From: Pigoraptor vietnamica
Taxonomy: Eukaryota; Opisthokonta; Filasterea
Length of the DNA stretch: 30,984 bases
Direction: 5' to 3'
Assembly: GCA_943704525.1 (NCBI GenBank)
Contig: CALSCQ010002492.1
Coordinates: 1-30,984 of the forward strand
The translations under genes were made by a program, and so were the position numbers. The notes under the pieces are model-generated. The model searched no databases and was not told the origin of the DNA. It saw nothing but the letters and a program-made list of their open reading frames with translations. Of this stretch, positions 1-9,898 are shown piece by piece. How positions within the stretch are numbered: position 1 is the first letter of the stretch; each line of letters begins with the position of its first letter.

Positions 1-567
1 AGGTCGAGTCATCAAAGACGGCCCGGCTTGGCAAGTCGTGGACGGTTGAGGACAGCCCGTGCAGTGCCGTTATCACATGCACAGTTCAGTCAGGGATTTG
101 GCGCCGGCCCCCGCCAGCCAGTCAGGCGCCGGCGGTCAGCCGGCCCGGCGAGCAAACCTTTCAGTTCTCGTATCTGGCGCCGGATATGATTTGTCGCGGT
201 TAGTGTAACTGACAGCAGCGTGCTGACAGTCCATGTTCATGCTTGTTCGTCACCCTTTTGAGTTCCTGAAAGATGTTCTGAACTGCCGGCGATCTATCGC
301 CGGCCTAAATTGGCTCTGTCTCACCGTGGCGATTTGTATGAATCACTATTGAAATCGAGCCGTGTGAATAAATTGGAAAGTCTGGTCATCCTATTGAATG
401 ATTTGAAAAACTGTTCAAATTAATCGGAGTTACATGCCCCCTATAAGCGCCCTTGGTGACAGCACGTGTGTCGGTTGTCCAGACACATCAACAGACTTCT
501 CGCTGCAACGCCGGCGCGCGAAAGCACCCTCAAAGCGCGCATGCGTCGCCTCGGCCCTTAACAGGAA
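1..567. other. Intergenic region upstream of the PQBP1-like gene
   Basis: I see no convincing coding exon here. Open frames on both strands are short, CA/GT-rich or without family resemblance. The left 310 bases are rich in GC palindromes, with GGCGCCGG at 100-107, 125-132 and 176-183. Bases about 340-430 are markedly AT-rich compared with the rest of the window, as expected for a promoter or 5' flank of the gene starting at 568. A 5' UTR probably lies in the right part. Confidence 0.5.
285..304. repeat. Perfect short inverted repeat
   Basis: Arms GCCGGCGAT (285-293) and ATCGCCGGC (296-304) are separated by CT. The 20-bp element sits 264 bp upstream of the proposed PQBP1-like start, just before the AT-rich stretch. 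It could be a binding site for a dimeric factor or a chance GC palindrome. Confidence 0.6.
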
Positions 568-1957
568 ATGGCGGCCTCTGCGTGCCCCAATAGGGCCAAC
601 CCATACCACGAGTGCGTCGAATACTGCAAGCGCCGTTGGGGGGTGGGCATCGTGTGTGCGCAGTATCGTTTTTGCGAAGGCCGACAAGCGATCGCGTGCT
701 GTGTGATATGTCGTGTGCATGTGTCCGTGCTGTGTGTGCGTGTATGTCGGCGACGCACATGACGCTGCGTGCATGCGAAGTGCGCACGCTGCGTGGGTGC
801 CGTGCCCATCATGACAGACGCCGTTGTGTGTGACACGGTGTGTGTGACACGGTGTGTGTGACACGGTGTGTTCTCGCAGAATGGCGCGTCACAGACGGAA
901 GGCACAGGGGGCAGCGAGGCTGTCAAGCAGGCGCCGGTGGGTGCTTTCAACGGCTGTCTCACATTGGCACTGCAGCGCGCATTATGTTGGTCCCCTGTGG
1001 TCGGCATCCATTCTCACCTGTCGGGTTGCGCGATCTAATGCGCCTCATCCCGTCCCCACAGCCGCCACTACCGGACGGGTGGCACGAGGCTGTGGACCCC
1101 ACCACGCAGGCCACGTATTATTGGCACGCGGAGACAAAGGCCGTGCAGTGGGAGCGCCCCGTGCGTGCGGAAGTAGCGGGAGGGAATGCGAACGCACCGC
1201 ACACGGACGCGCAGCAACCATCAGAGTCGCACGACGGCTTTTCGTCCCATGCGCACACTCAACCCGCGGCAAATTTGCATGCGTCCTACGGGGCCGATTA
1301 CGCAGCGCACCACGCACACGCGCAGTACGGAGTCGATGCGTCCTCGTCGTATGCGACACACGGCAGCTATGCCAACGACTATGCAGCGTACGGTGAGGGC
1401 GCTGGTCACTATGCGCAGGCGTCCGTACCACCGCCGTCGTCGGGCGGCTACATTGCGGCGTCGTTCGGGACGTGCTGGAAGTGCGGGCGCAAGGACCCCC
1501 TCCCCGAGGGCATCTGCCTGCGTTGCAAGGACCCCGCCGCGTTCCACGCAGAGCAGCAGCGCAAGAAGCGCGGCGCTATGAGCGGGCGGGGACGGACGCC
1601 GCACTATGTGGGCAAACCGTACGACAAGAACGCGCCGCCGCCGGGGCGTCACCGGAAGGGCGGCGCGGACGACGAGGTCGACCCGATGGACCCCTCTGCG
1701 TATGCGGATGTGCCAAGGTGCGTTGGGGTTGAAGGGAGGGAGGGAGGGAGGGGGGAGGGGAGGGGATAAAAGGAAGGAGTCGACGATGTCTGTTTGTGAT
1801 CAACACAGCAACTCATCGCTAGTGCCGCAGGGGGACATGGGCGTCAGGGCTCCACGAGGACGAGGCGGGTCCAAAAGCAGCAGCAGGCGCAGCCGCAGTG
1901 CCAGTGGGACCGACGCGACCAGCCGCCGCTGCCCCCAGCGCAAAGAAAAAGACATAA
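568..1957 (+). CDS. PQBP1: PQBP1-like WW-domain splicing factor
   Basis: Exons 568-642, 880-936, 1062-1717 and 1831-1957 give 304 aa. The PQBP1 family are nuclear WW-domain proteins that join spliceosomes through a disordered C-terminus binding the U5 protein U5-15kD. A WW domain near residues 45-76 contains LPDGWHEAVDP, the aromatic YYW and the second Trp in VQWERP. A Tyr/Ala/His-rich linker follows. The C-terminus carries the family signature DPMDPSAYADVPRGTW, which is restored exactly by splicing 1717 to 1831 (the codon is split ag|g). The N-terminal exon holds an NPYHECVEYC motif, and residues about 180-200 hold a CX2CX10CX2C module; both resemble zinc-binding modules, and I do not recall either from human PQBP1. 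Exons 1 and 2 are inferred from phase-0 joins at GTGGGC and GTGGGT donors and are less certain than exons 3-4. Alternative starts are ATG 984 and ATG 1038. Confidence 0.85.
825..870. repeat. 14-bp microsatellite in PQBP1-like intron 1
   Basis: TGACACGG recurs at 831, 845 and 859, giving three 14-bp units of TG-rich sequence. The array ends 9 bp before the proposed acceptor at 879, so it makes up the distal part of the intron. Confidence 0.85.
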
Positions 1958-2211
1958 ACGATGTGATGCAAAAGCAGCCCTCAGCTGGTGGTGCCCTCTC
2001 ATCCTCCACTCTAAAAACTCAACCACTTGGTCAATGCTTGAGCGAGTGATGGTCTTCTCACTCACGTGACGGGGGCCGCAGTTCAGTGCAAGACGGTGAA
2101 GTGTATGCCACGCACTCTCACGCGCAGACGCACGCGCGTAAATAGCCGCAATCACGCAGCGCGCACGCAAAAACAAACGCAGACAGCCGCAACGCGCGCC
2201 CTGGCTCTCTC

Positions 2212-5200
2212 TCATCGCTGGGCGTGCTCAATCTCATCCTGAATCATGTCTAGCAGCGTCTTGCGCCGCGACACGCGCCCGCGGCGACCTTCGTTGTCCG
2301 ACTCGCGATCGGACGCGTCCGTCGGCGTGTCTTCGACCTCAAGTGTCTCGTCGCCTCCGGTGGACCCGGGGCGCGGGGACGGCGTCCCCCGCGTCGACCG
2401 CACGTTGACGGGCTTCACAGGCGGCCCGAGGGGCTCGCGGGGCGCAATGTCCTTAATGTAGTCGGCGGGAAACTCGGCCGCTGCGCAAGCGCACGACGTG
2501 TCAGCAGCGGCAACCACAGTCCCACATCCACGTTGCCTTCGTGAAGCTCTGCAGTGCGCCTAGCGCGCATGCTCACCCAGCGCATCGACGCACTCCTGGT
2601 GGCCGCGCTCGACCGCCATGTCGCGGGGCGTGCGTCCCTCCCCGCCCGCGTCCGTGCTCACGGCGCCGGGCTTCGCGCCCCACCCCAGCAGCCCCTTCAC
2701 GGCCTCCACGCGGTTGTTCGCGGCGGCGAGGTGCAGCGGCGTGATTCCGTCGAGCGCGGCCGCATTCACGGGGGCGCCCGCACCGTGCAGCGCGGCGAGG
2801 CACTCAGTGTGCCCGCTGGCGGCGGCAAAGTGCATCGGCATGTAGCCCGTTTGCGTCTCCGCAAGGGGACTCGCGCCGGCCGCCAGCAGCCACTCGACAA
2901 CGTCCGTGTAGCCAGCGCGGCACGCCACGTGCATGGCCGTGCGCCCCTGGTCGTCCACCTCCGCGACGCACTCGGGGTCGATTGCACGCAGCTGCTCCAG
3001 GGCGGGTATGTCGCCGTCGAGCGCCGCATCATGCACGCCGCGCCCGTCGGGAAGCAGCGTCACGGCGTTGTGTGCAGGGACGGCCAGGTTGCTGTGCATG
3101 CTCTCGTTAGCATGCTGCCCGTCGTCTTGCGCATACTGCTCGTCGCCGTCGCCGTCGCCGCCCTCGGCGCGCTGGCCATCGCTCGCGTCGCTCTCCCGCG
3201 CCTCGTGCTGCGCGTCATCGTCCGCGCTCGCGTGCGAATGCGACGATCGGCTGCGCGACGCGGGGTGCTCCACGGGTGTCGACCGCGAGCTCTTCCGGCT
3301 ACCCCGGCTACTGCGGCTCCCCCGGCTGCTGCGACTGGCCCTATCTGCCTCGATGCCGTCCGCATCGTGGTGGCTGTGGCGGTCGCCGTGGTCGTGGTCG
3401 TCGTGCGCATCGTCGGCCCGCTGGGCCTCGTTCGCGTCGTCAGCGGCCCCCTCCGGCGTGTGCTCACCGCCATCGCCCTCCGACTGGCGCACGCCGTAGA
3501 AGCCGTCGTCATCGGCGCCGCCCGCGCCCTCGGCACCCGCGTCGTCGCCAACGGGGCCCCCGCGGTCCTCTTCGTGTGCACCAGACGCACTGCCCTGGGA
3601 GCGACGCTCGTCGCCGTCCGCCTCTGCGTCCCCGCCACGGTCCGAGTCCGAGCCCAGGTCAATGTTCCCAAAGGCCATGAACTCCCCCTGCGAGTCCTCC
3701 AGCGCCTGCTGCGCCTCGTGCGCCTCTTGCTGCGTATCGTCGGCCTCGGCAGTCTGTCGGTCCGCCGTGTCGTCAAGAGGCTCCTCTTCCGCTGGCGCCT
3801 CGTCAACGTGCGCCTGCTGCGTCGTGTCCTGCGCATCGTCGTCGTCCTGACGCTCCTCCACTTCGTCAGCGGCCGACGACGCTCGGTCGGGCGACACAGA
3901 TCGTGGCGTCGAGGGTGCGGGAGACGGTGTACGTTGCTGCTCAGGAGGCGGCGGCGATCCCGAGGGCGATCGATCCCTCTGCGGAGTCCTCGATGGCGAA
4001 CGTGAGGGCGGTGAGCGTGACCGAGAGGACGAGCGCGACCGCGACCGCGACCGCCGCTGTGCCGGCGACGGCGACCGAGACCGCGACGACGAGCGGGACC
4101 GCGAGCGGCCGCGTTGCTCATGCGCAGGGGAGCGCGACCGTGACCGCGACGATCGCGAGCTTGAACGCGACCGCTCCCGCGCCGGCGACACCGACCGCGA
4201 GCTTGACGACGAGCGCGAGCGGGGCGGCGTGCGCCTGGGAGACGGGGACTGTGCGGGAGACGGCGAGTGCGATGGGCTCCGCGAATCCTTTCCATCGCGC
4301 GGCTGAGGCGACGCCGACCGCGCCGGGCTGTGCGCGGGATTGTCCTCGGCCGGCGTCACTTCCACACGAGGCGACCGCGAGCCGTCGGGCAAGTCGTCAA
4401 GTGCAAACGCATCCATCGGGTCGGCGTGCGTTGCGACCGCAGGCCGCGCAGTGTCGCGCCCCTGCGGAGCATCGCGCGCGTCGGCCTTCGGCGGCGGCTG
4501 CCACAACTCGCGCTCGGACCCCGAGCTGCTGTTCGTGCCATCCTTCACGGCACGCGAGCGGCCGCGAATGTCCTGGTTGTCGTCGTCGTCGCTGCTCGTG
4601 CCCACGGCGTCCGTGCGCTGCCGGCGGCCGTTGGGGAACGGCGCCACGCGCTCGGGCGAGAGGTCCGTGTCCGTCGAGTCCTGCTGCGTCCCCGGGGATG
4701 ACTCCTTCGACGACGGCGACTTGCCCTTTCCCCTCTTCTTTCCCTTGGGCGACTTGCGACGACTGCCGGTCTTGGGGACGGTCGGCGGGTGCGGCACTCG
4801 CACGGGGCGCCGGGTGCCGTCTGCCTCCTCGTCCGTCGAGTCAAAGTCGCGGTACGACGACGGGCGGATGTTGCCATTCGTGCGCACCGCGGGCGCGGAT
4901 ACCGGGCGGGTCCTTCGCTGGGGCCGCGCCGACGTTGGCCGCGGGCCAGAGGGTGGAGTGGGACGCGACGCGTGCGGGGGTGGCGGCGATGCGGGACCGA
5001 CACCGCCCGTCGCCTGCACCTTTCGCAGCGAACCCACGCTCTGGTGCCGCGCCCCAATTTCGCTCAACGCAAGGATTTGCGCCGCCGTCCACGTGAGTCG
5101 GGCAGCCTCGTGCGGTGAAATGGGCCTCGCGGACGCCGGGCGCGGCCGCGACGCCGACGCAGGGCGCGGGCCACGCGGCGGCGAGGGAGAAAAGCCAGTG

Positions 5201-6053
5201 GGCGATCGCCGTCCACGGCTGGCGCTGCGGCTGCGCACCGAAGAGCCGCGAGGGGACTTTGGTCGCGCACCACGGATGTCCGGCAAGCGCATCGAGGAGG
5301 CCGACGCCGGGCGCGCGGACGCCGGGCGGCTGGCCATGCCGTAAGCACCTCGCCGCTCGAGCTCGATCATCTCGTCGACGACAAAGCTGGTGAGCGTCTT
5401 TTTCGCGCGGTCAATCTTCTCCTTGATGAATGTGCGGTGCTCAAACTCGGTGGGATCCACGACCTCCCCCCTGCGACGGACGCGCGCGAACAGTGAGACG
5501 ACGCGGGACACGAGCCGCGCGAGACAAAGAAACAAACAACGCGGTGCTGCACGCACCGGCGATTGATAAAGCCCTGCCGCCGCAGTTGGCGTCGGATGAG
5601 CGGGTTTGAGAAATAGTCTTGCAAGTAGCGGTCTTCGAGGCTGTTGTACTGCTGCGGGCGCGGCGGCCTGCGAGCGGGACGGTCAGACAGAGACAGCGCA
5701 TAGCGACTAATGGCACCCCCTAGCCCCAACCACGAAGCACGCGTCGCTTCTCATGCAGCGGCGCAACTCACTTCTCGGCACGTATGCGCAGGTCAAAGCC
5801 TTCCTCACGCCGGCGAACTTCGAGGTGGTGCCTGTGAAAAGTCATCAACAAATTGCGTGAGTGCGAGCCGCGGCTACGATGCGCCATTGACAGCACGAGC
5901 CACCCTTTCCCCTCCCTCCCCCATGCCCTCCACTCCATGGCCACTCCACAGTCCACTCCCAGCCACGCACCGCAGCTCCTTCGCGAGCCCAACAACCACG
6001 CTCTCGCGCCCTGCCGACTTCGGGCGGCGCCGCTTTTGTTTGGGTGTCTCCAT
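2212..6053 (-). CDS. ERICH3-like N-terminal domain, RS-rich and ankyrin-repeat protein
   Basis: Exons 6053-5971, 5831-5772, 5667-5557, 5470-2577 and 2480-2212 give 1138 aa; all four joins keep frame. Residues about 54-125 (YNSLEDRYLQDYF, IRRQLRRQGFINRRGEVV, ending VDEMIELERR) resemble the conserved start of animal ERICH3, a poorly known protein that I associate with ciliated lineages. Residues about 130-640 are disordered, with RPASAR-type repeats and long Ser-Arg tracts like SR proteins. A Glu/Asp/Gln-rich section follows. About 893-1049 form roughly five ankyrin repeats (for example GRTAMHVACRAGYTDVVEWL and GITPLHLAAANN). The roughly 90-residue tail ends in a charged helix (RRKTLLDMIQDEIEHAQR). 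The start ATG 6053 opens a basic segment, METPKQKRRRPKSAGRE, with no signal peptide. It may be an axonemal or basal-body scaffold, or a nuclear SR-type protein. The ERICH3 link rests on remembered consensus. Confidence 0.8.
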
Positions 6054-6809
6054 CGCGCCCCACGGGCTGTCACGGGCCCCGTCGCCCCTTTCCAGACTCG
6101 AGTCGGTGCGTTCGTTCACCAGCGGCCGCAGTGTTTGTCGACTACAGCGCGCCGCACATGGTCCCGCCCTGCTCCCAGACGCCGATTCGAATTGTTTCCA
6201 CAACAAGTTACAAAGGGAGGCGGGCCAAGCAAGTTCCCATGCGATACTGCAGACACAGGGGCACTTCATGCACGCGCCGTGCTCTGCTGCTGCGTGGCGG
6301 AGAGGGTGGAAGGGACGGCCGTAGTGCCCCGCACACGCGCCACCATAGCGAGGAATGTCCGCAGTGGCAGTGTTGTGTGCTCACCATGACAACCGCCCAA
6401 GGCATCCCGTGGCACCACCCACAGACCTTTTCGGGTCAAATTTCCGGAAACTGAAGGACTTATTTGGAAACTATTTGAATTGTACCCCAGATAAGGAATA
6501 TTTGATCCGGACAAATGGAGTTGTTCCCAACTAAATTTAGCTCCATCCTTGCGAGGGACTGCATGGTGAAACGGCTGCATCGCGCCGAGCACTGAAGTGT
6601 GTGAAGCTTTTCATGTCGGTGGTGTGACTGTGCGATGATACACTCTGCATTGGTGTGTGGTGCGTGTGTGTAGAACGACGGTGTGGGCTGCCTGTGGTGA
6701 CGCACGTTGCATAGCGACAAGTGTGGGTGCGCGAGTGTCGAAACGCGGACGCAGTACAGACACACGACGTGTGTGGGTGCGCGTAGAACGCGGTGTGGGA
6801 CGCGCGAGA
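6054..6809. promoter_or_regulatory. Divergent intergenic region between ERICH3-like and C22orf15-like genes
   Basis: These 756 bases separate two genes read outward, so they probably hold both promoters. I find no convincing exon. Bases 6430-6545 are conspicuously AT-rich and contain the palindrome TTTCCGGAAA (6441-6450), CGGACAAAT (6508-6516), which recurs at 13668, and the inverted pair AGTTG-N4-CAACT (6519-6532). The right part, 6640-6800, is GT-rich simple sequence and may be 5' UTR of the rightward gene. Confidence 0.5.
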
Positions 6810-7579
6810 ATGTTCATTTCGGTCAAGTACGCCGACAACCGCACGCTCCTCTTCAATCCCAACTGCCTCTCTGTCATTCTCCTGCGCTGCATTAAGGAGC
6901 GTTGCGGATACCCCGGCGAGGTCGCCGTGGACCTTGCGGACGAACAGGGCTGGGTCAAAAACCTCTCGTCTCACCTGGACGAATATGCTGACAAGGTGGG
7001 CATCAACTCCGACGGGCCATCATTGGGACTGCGAGTCGTTCTCTATGCAGCAAAACTAACAGCGAGCACCCGCAGTTTTTGACGGCGCGTGCGTCGTACG
7101 TGCTTGTGAAGATGGAGAAGGGCGAGGACGGCGAGCTGATGTACACGCCGCTGCTGGACGGCTCCTCCAAGTTCATGGCGCGGCTGCCCGGCCACGCGGC
7201 GAACAGCAAGCGCACGACGAGCCGCCTTAACCTCGTCGGGGACAACTCGGACCTTGGGGCGTCGACGAAGGCGTCGGACGTTGGCAAGATCAACCGCAGG
7301 AAGAGCACAACGACAGTGACGCCGCAGAAGAGCGGCGGAAGCCCAAACAGAACAAACTCGGGATCGAAGCACCGGAAGGATGCGGCGAGGTCGAGCAAAA
7401 AGTGGGTGCTATGGGCTGCTTTGCTTTGTTGAATGTGTTGTGGAAGCCGTCGTAGGTCACAAAGCCGCTGTGCCTCGTCCATGCACTCTTCAGTCGTCGA
7501 AGTTATAGGGCGTGTGCGAGTGCGCCAAATTTAACCGTCTCGCTCTCCGCACAGGTCGTCTGCTGGCGACGCGGCGTAG
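6810..7579 (+). CDS. C22orf15/CXorf65-like small conserved protein
   Basis: Exons 6810-6995, 7076-7401 and 7555-7579 give 178 aa. The N-terminus MFISVKYADNRTLLFNPNC, then ILLRCIKE, YADKFLTARASYVLVKMEKG and a short acidic stretch follow the layout of the uncharacterised animal proteins C22orf15 and CXorf65: a compact alpha/beta fold of about 95 residues with a basic tail. The tail here is Ser/Thr/Lys/Arg-rich and probably disordered. No signal peptide, membrane span or catalytic motif is visible. The first join (K62 to FLTAR) is well supported. The last exon, adding only SSAGDAA, is inferred from a GTGGGT donor and CACAG acceptor; without it the frame runs on to a stop near 7432. The gene is head-to-head with the ERICH3-like gene and convergent with HMBS. 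Molecular function is unknown. Confidence 0.75.
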
Positions 7580-7771
7580 TCTTTCGGCCATCCTGCGGCA
7601 TGCGTGCGTCCTTATATCATATTGCCCTTGCGCCCGCCACTCACTTGACATTACAACGACTCATATGCAAAACGCATGTCTCATTATCCACGGCAGCAAC
7701 ACACGCAACGCAACGCGCACACGCACGCACGCACGCAGCACGAACGCACAGCTCATCCTCTCATCAATGCG

Positions 7772-9426
7772 CTACTGCGCGGCGTGCGTTCTCCGCGCCT
7801 CCTCGAGCACGCGCGTGGCACCAAGCGCACGCAGCTCGTCCGCCAGCTGCACACCCACGGCCTCCGCGTCGGCCTCGTCCGCGACAATCCCGCGCAGTGA
7901 CAGCCGCACCGCCTCGCTGCCGTCGAGCGCAAACACGCCGCCAGCAATGTCGAGCTCAAAGCGGCCGTTTTCGCCCCTTGTTACGTCCCGCGATCGCGAG
8001 CCCTGACGCGGCTGGGCACCGGCACGTGACTCGCGGATGCGCGTGTGCACGCCGAGGGGGACCGAGCAACCGCCCTCAAGGCTGCGCATAAACGCGCGCT
8101 CGGCGACGCAGCAAATGGCTGTGGCTGTGTCGTGGAGGGGCATGAGGAGGCGCAGGATAGCGCGGTCGTCCGCGCGGCACTCGACGGCCATGGCACCTTG
8201 GCCCACCGCGTGAAGGCTCACGTCGGGATCGAGCGTCTGCAGGCATGGGGCAATCGAAATTGATTGGAGTGCGGAGTGCGCGCGCGACCCCAAAAACAAA
8301 GTTCTGAAGGCATGCACGCAACCCACCAGCAAACATGGCCAGCGATGACACAAACGACGCCGCAACGCACCTCGCTGATGCGGTCCTGCCATCCCATGCG
8401 GTCGAGGCCGGCGGACGCGAGGACGATGGCGTCGTAGAGGCCCTCGTCGAGCTTGCGCAGGCGCGTGTTGATGTTGCCCCGGATGTCCTTGTACTGCAGC
8501 GCTGGGTAGGCGCGCCTGCGCACATACAAAGCTTAGAGATGCACGGGAGCACAGCACACGGTGACAATACATAGTCACACCGCTGCGGACGAGAGTGAAG
8601 AGAGAGGAAATGGGCAGGCAGCACAACAATCGACCCACTTGAGCTGTGCGACGCGACGCAGCGAGCTTGTTCCGACCACAGAGCCCGCAGGCAGTTCGGC
8701 AAGCGTGCGCCCGTTGTTTGCCTCGCTCATAACGACCTGCGAGTGGCTGGTCAGCATCGCAACGCCTGCACTGCCCACTAGCCACAGGCGCATACGTCAC
8801 GCAGAGCCAATCCTCTCCAATGCAGTGCAGCCATGCCCTACGGCAAGGTCCACTCAAACACTGATGCAAGAACGCACCACGTCGTATGGGCTGTCGCGCC
8901 GGTAAATAGCGCCAATGGCCATGCCATCGGGCAGCGTGGTGGGCAAGTCCTTGAGCGAATGCACCACAAAATCGACCTGCATTCACGACGTGTTACGACA
9001 TGCGCGGGCAGGAGTGATGCACACTGAACAGCCGTCACGCAAGCACAGCTCTGCTGCAGTAATGTGGCCGGCGCACCTCCCGCTTAGCAAGGGCGACCTC
9101 GAGCTCCTTTGTGAAGAGGCTCTTCTCGCCGATCTTCGAGAGTGCGCGGTCCAGCACATTGTCGCCCGTCGTGCTCATCGCCACTGCGCAGCCGCCGCTG
9201 TAAGCAGCGAGGCAAGTATTGGGCCACGGGACCACAGGCACGAACCGATCTCAAACTTGATGGTGGGAAAGTGCGCCTGCAGAGCCGCAATGATCGTGCG
9301 CGTCTGCGTGAGCGCGAGCTCGCTCTTCCGCGAACCCACGCGCACGTGCGTCGGGAGTGGCGGCGTGCGGCATGCCGAGGACAGGCGCTCGACAACGGCC
9401 GCCGCCGCAAAGGCTAATGTCAGCAT
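7772..9426 (-). CDS. HMBS: Hydroxymethylbilane synthase (porphobilinogen deaminase)
   Basis: Exons 9426-9246, 9183-9077, 8976-8881, 8736-8639, 8515-8371 and 8236-7772 give 363 aa, the usual length. The enzyme joins four porphobilinogen molecules into linear hydroxymethylbilane, the third step from aminolevulinate in haem synthesis. Family signatures appear in order: [87 protein letters not shown] and [13 protein letters not shown]. Cys266 in the last is the expected attachment residue of the dipyrromethane cofactor. The first 27 residues are rich in Ala and hydrophobics with two Arg and could be a weak organelle-targeting peptide, although animal and fungal enzymes are cytosolic. An insert of about 20 residues with [17 protein letters not shown] lies after the cofactor loop. 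The gene is divergent from the V-ATPase C gene. Confidence 0.97.
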
Positions 9427-9898
9427 GCCAAATACGCACTCGTACACGCGCGTGGGGCATGTAGTTGCGAATCGCGCTTGGATTTAATCGGCTTATGAAA
9501 GCAAGACGTCTGTGCCGAAAAACAGAGCCGATGACCTCACACGGTCACGTGCGCGCTCAAATTGCACGAACAGCTGACTACCGCCCAACTTGTGCCGCCG
9601 AGACTGCAACAAGTGATTGCAATTACACTGTTTGGGATCCGCGTGATAGGAATCTGTCAAACTCCCATTAGCACGTTGCGCCGCGTTGGCGGTAAGCGTG
9701 TGTTCGTGTGGGTGTCTCCGCATCTTTCATACAAATCGCGGCGAATTCCGCTTCTTGCCACCATTTGCCTCGTATTTTGCTTGTGTGCGGTGCTGCGTGG
9801 CAGAGGTGAACTCTCTACACTAGGCGATCGAAAGCGGCGGCTCTTCGCATATCCGTTGCGTGTACGGCCGGCTGCAGTTGCGTGCGGCGCGGGCGGAA
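9427..9898. promoter_or_regulatory. Divergent intergenic region between HMBS and V-ATPase C
   Basis: These 472 bases contain no exon I can support. They must hold the promoters of two housekeeping genes read outward. Short AT-rich patches occur near 9480-9500 and 9610-9670. A CACGTG core lies at 9546-9551, but this hexamer is common in GC-rich DNA and appears elsewhere outside promoters, so I do not name a factor. Confidence 0.5.

Noticed and set aside
430-864. His/Thr/Cys-rich - strand open frames near the left end
   Set aside because: They derive from CA/GT simple sequence and overlap the supported first exon and intron of the PQBP1-like gene.
2554-5344. Long + strand open frames opposite the ERICH3/ankyrin gene
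   Set aside because: The - strand carries unmistakable ankyrin repeats and in-frame splice joins; the + frames are Arg/Ala/Val-rich shadows.
5753-5853. Short + strand frame beginning MQRRNSLLGTYAQVK opposite ERICH3-like exon 2
   Set aside because: It looks protein-like, but I found no continuing exon or family match, while the - strand reading links in phase to exons on both sides.
9546-9551. CACGTG upstream of V-ATPase C as a lysosomal-gene (CLEAR-type) element
   Set aside because: The hexamer also occurs in a convergent 3' flank (2063-2068) and elsewhere. One copy in GC-rich DNA is weak evidence, and the factor is known from animals only.
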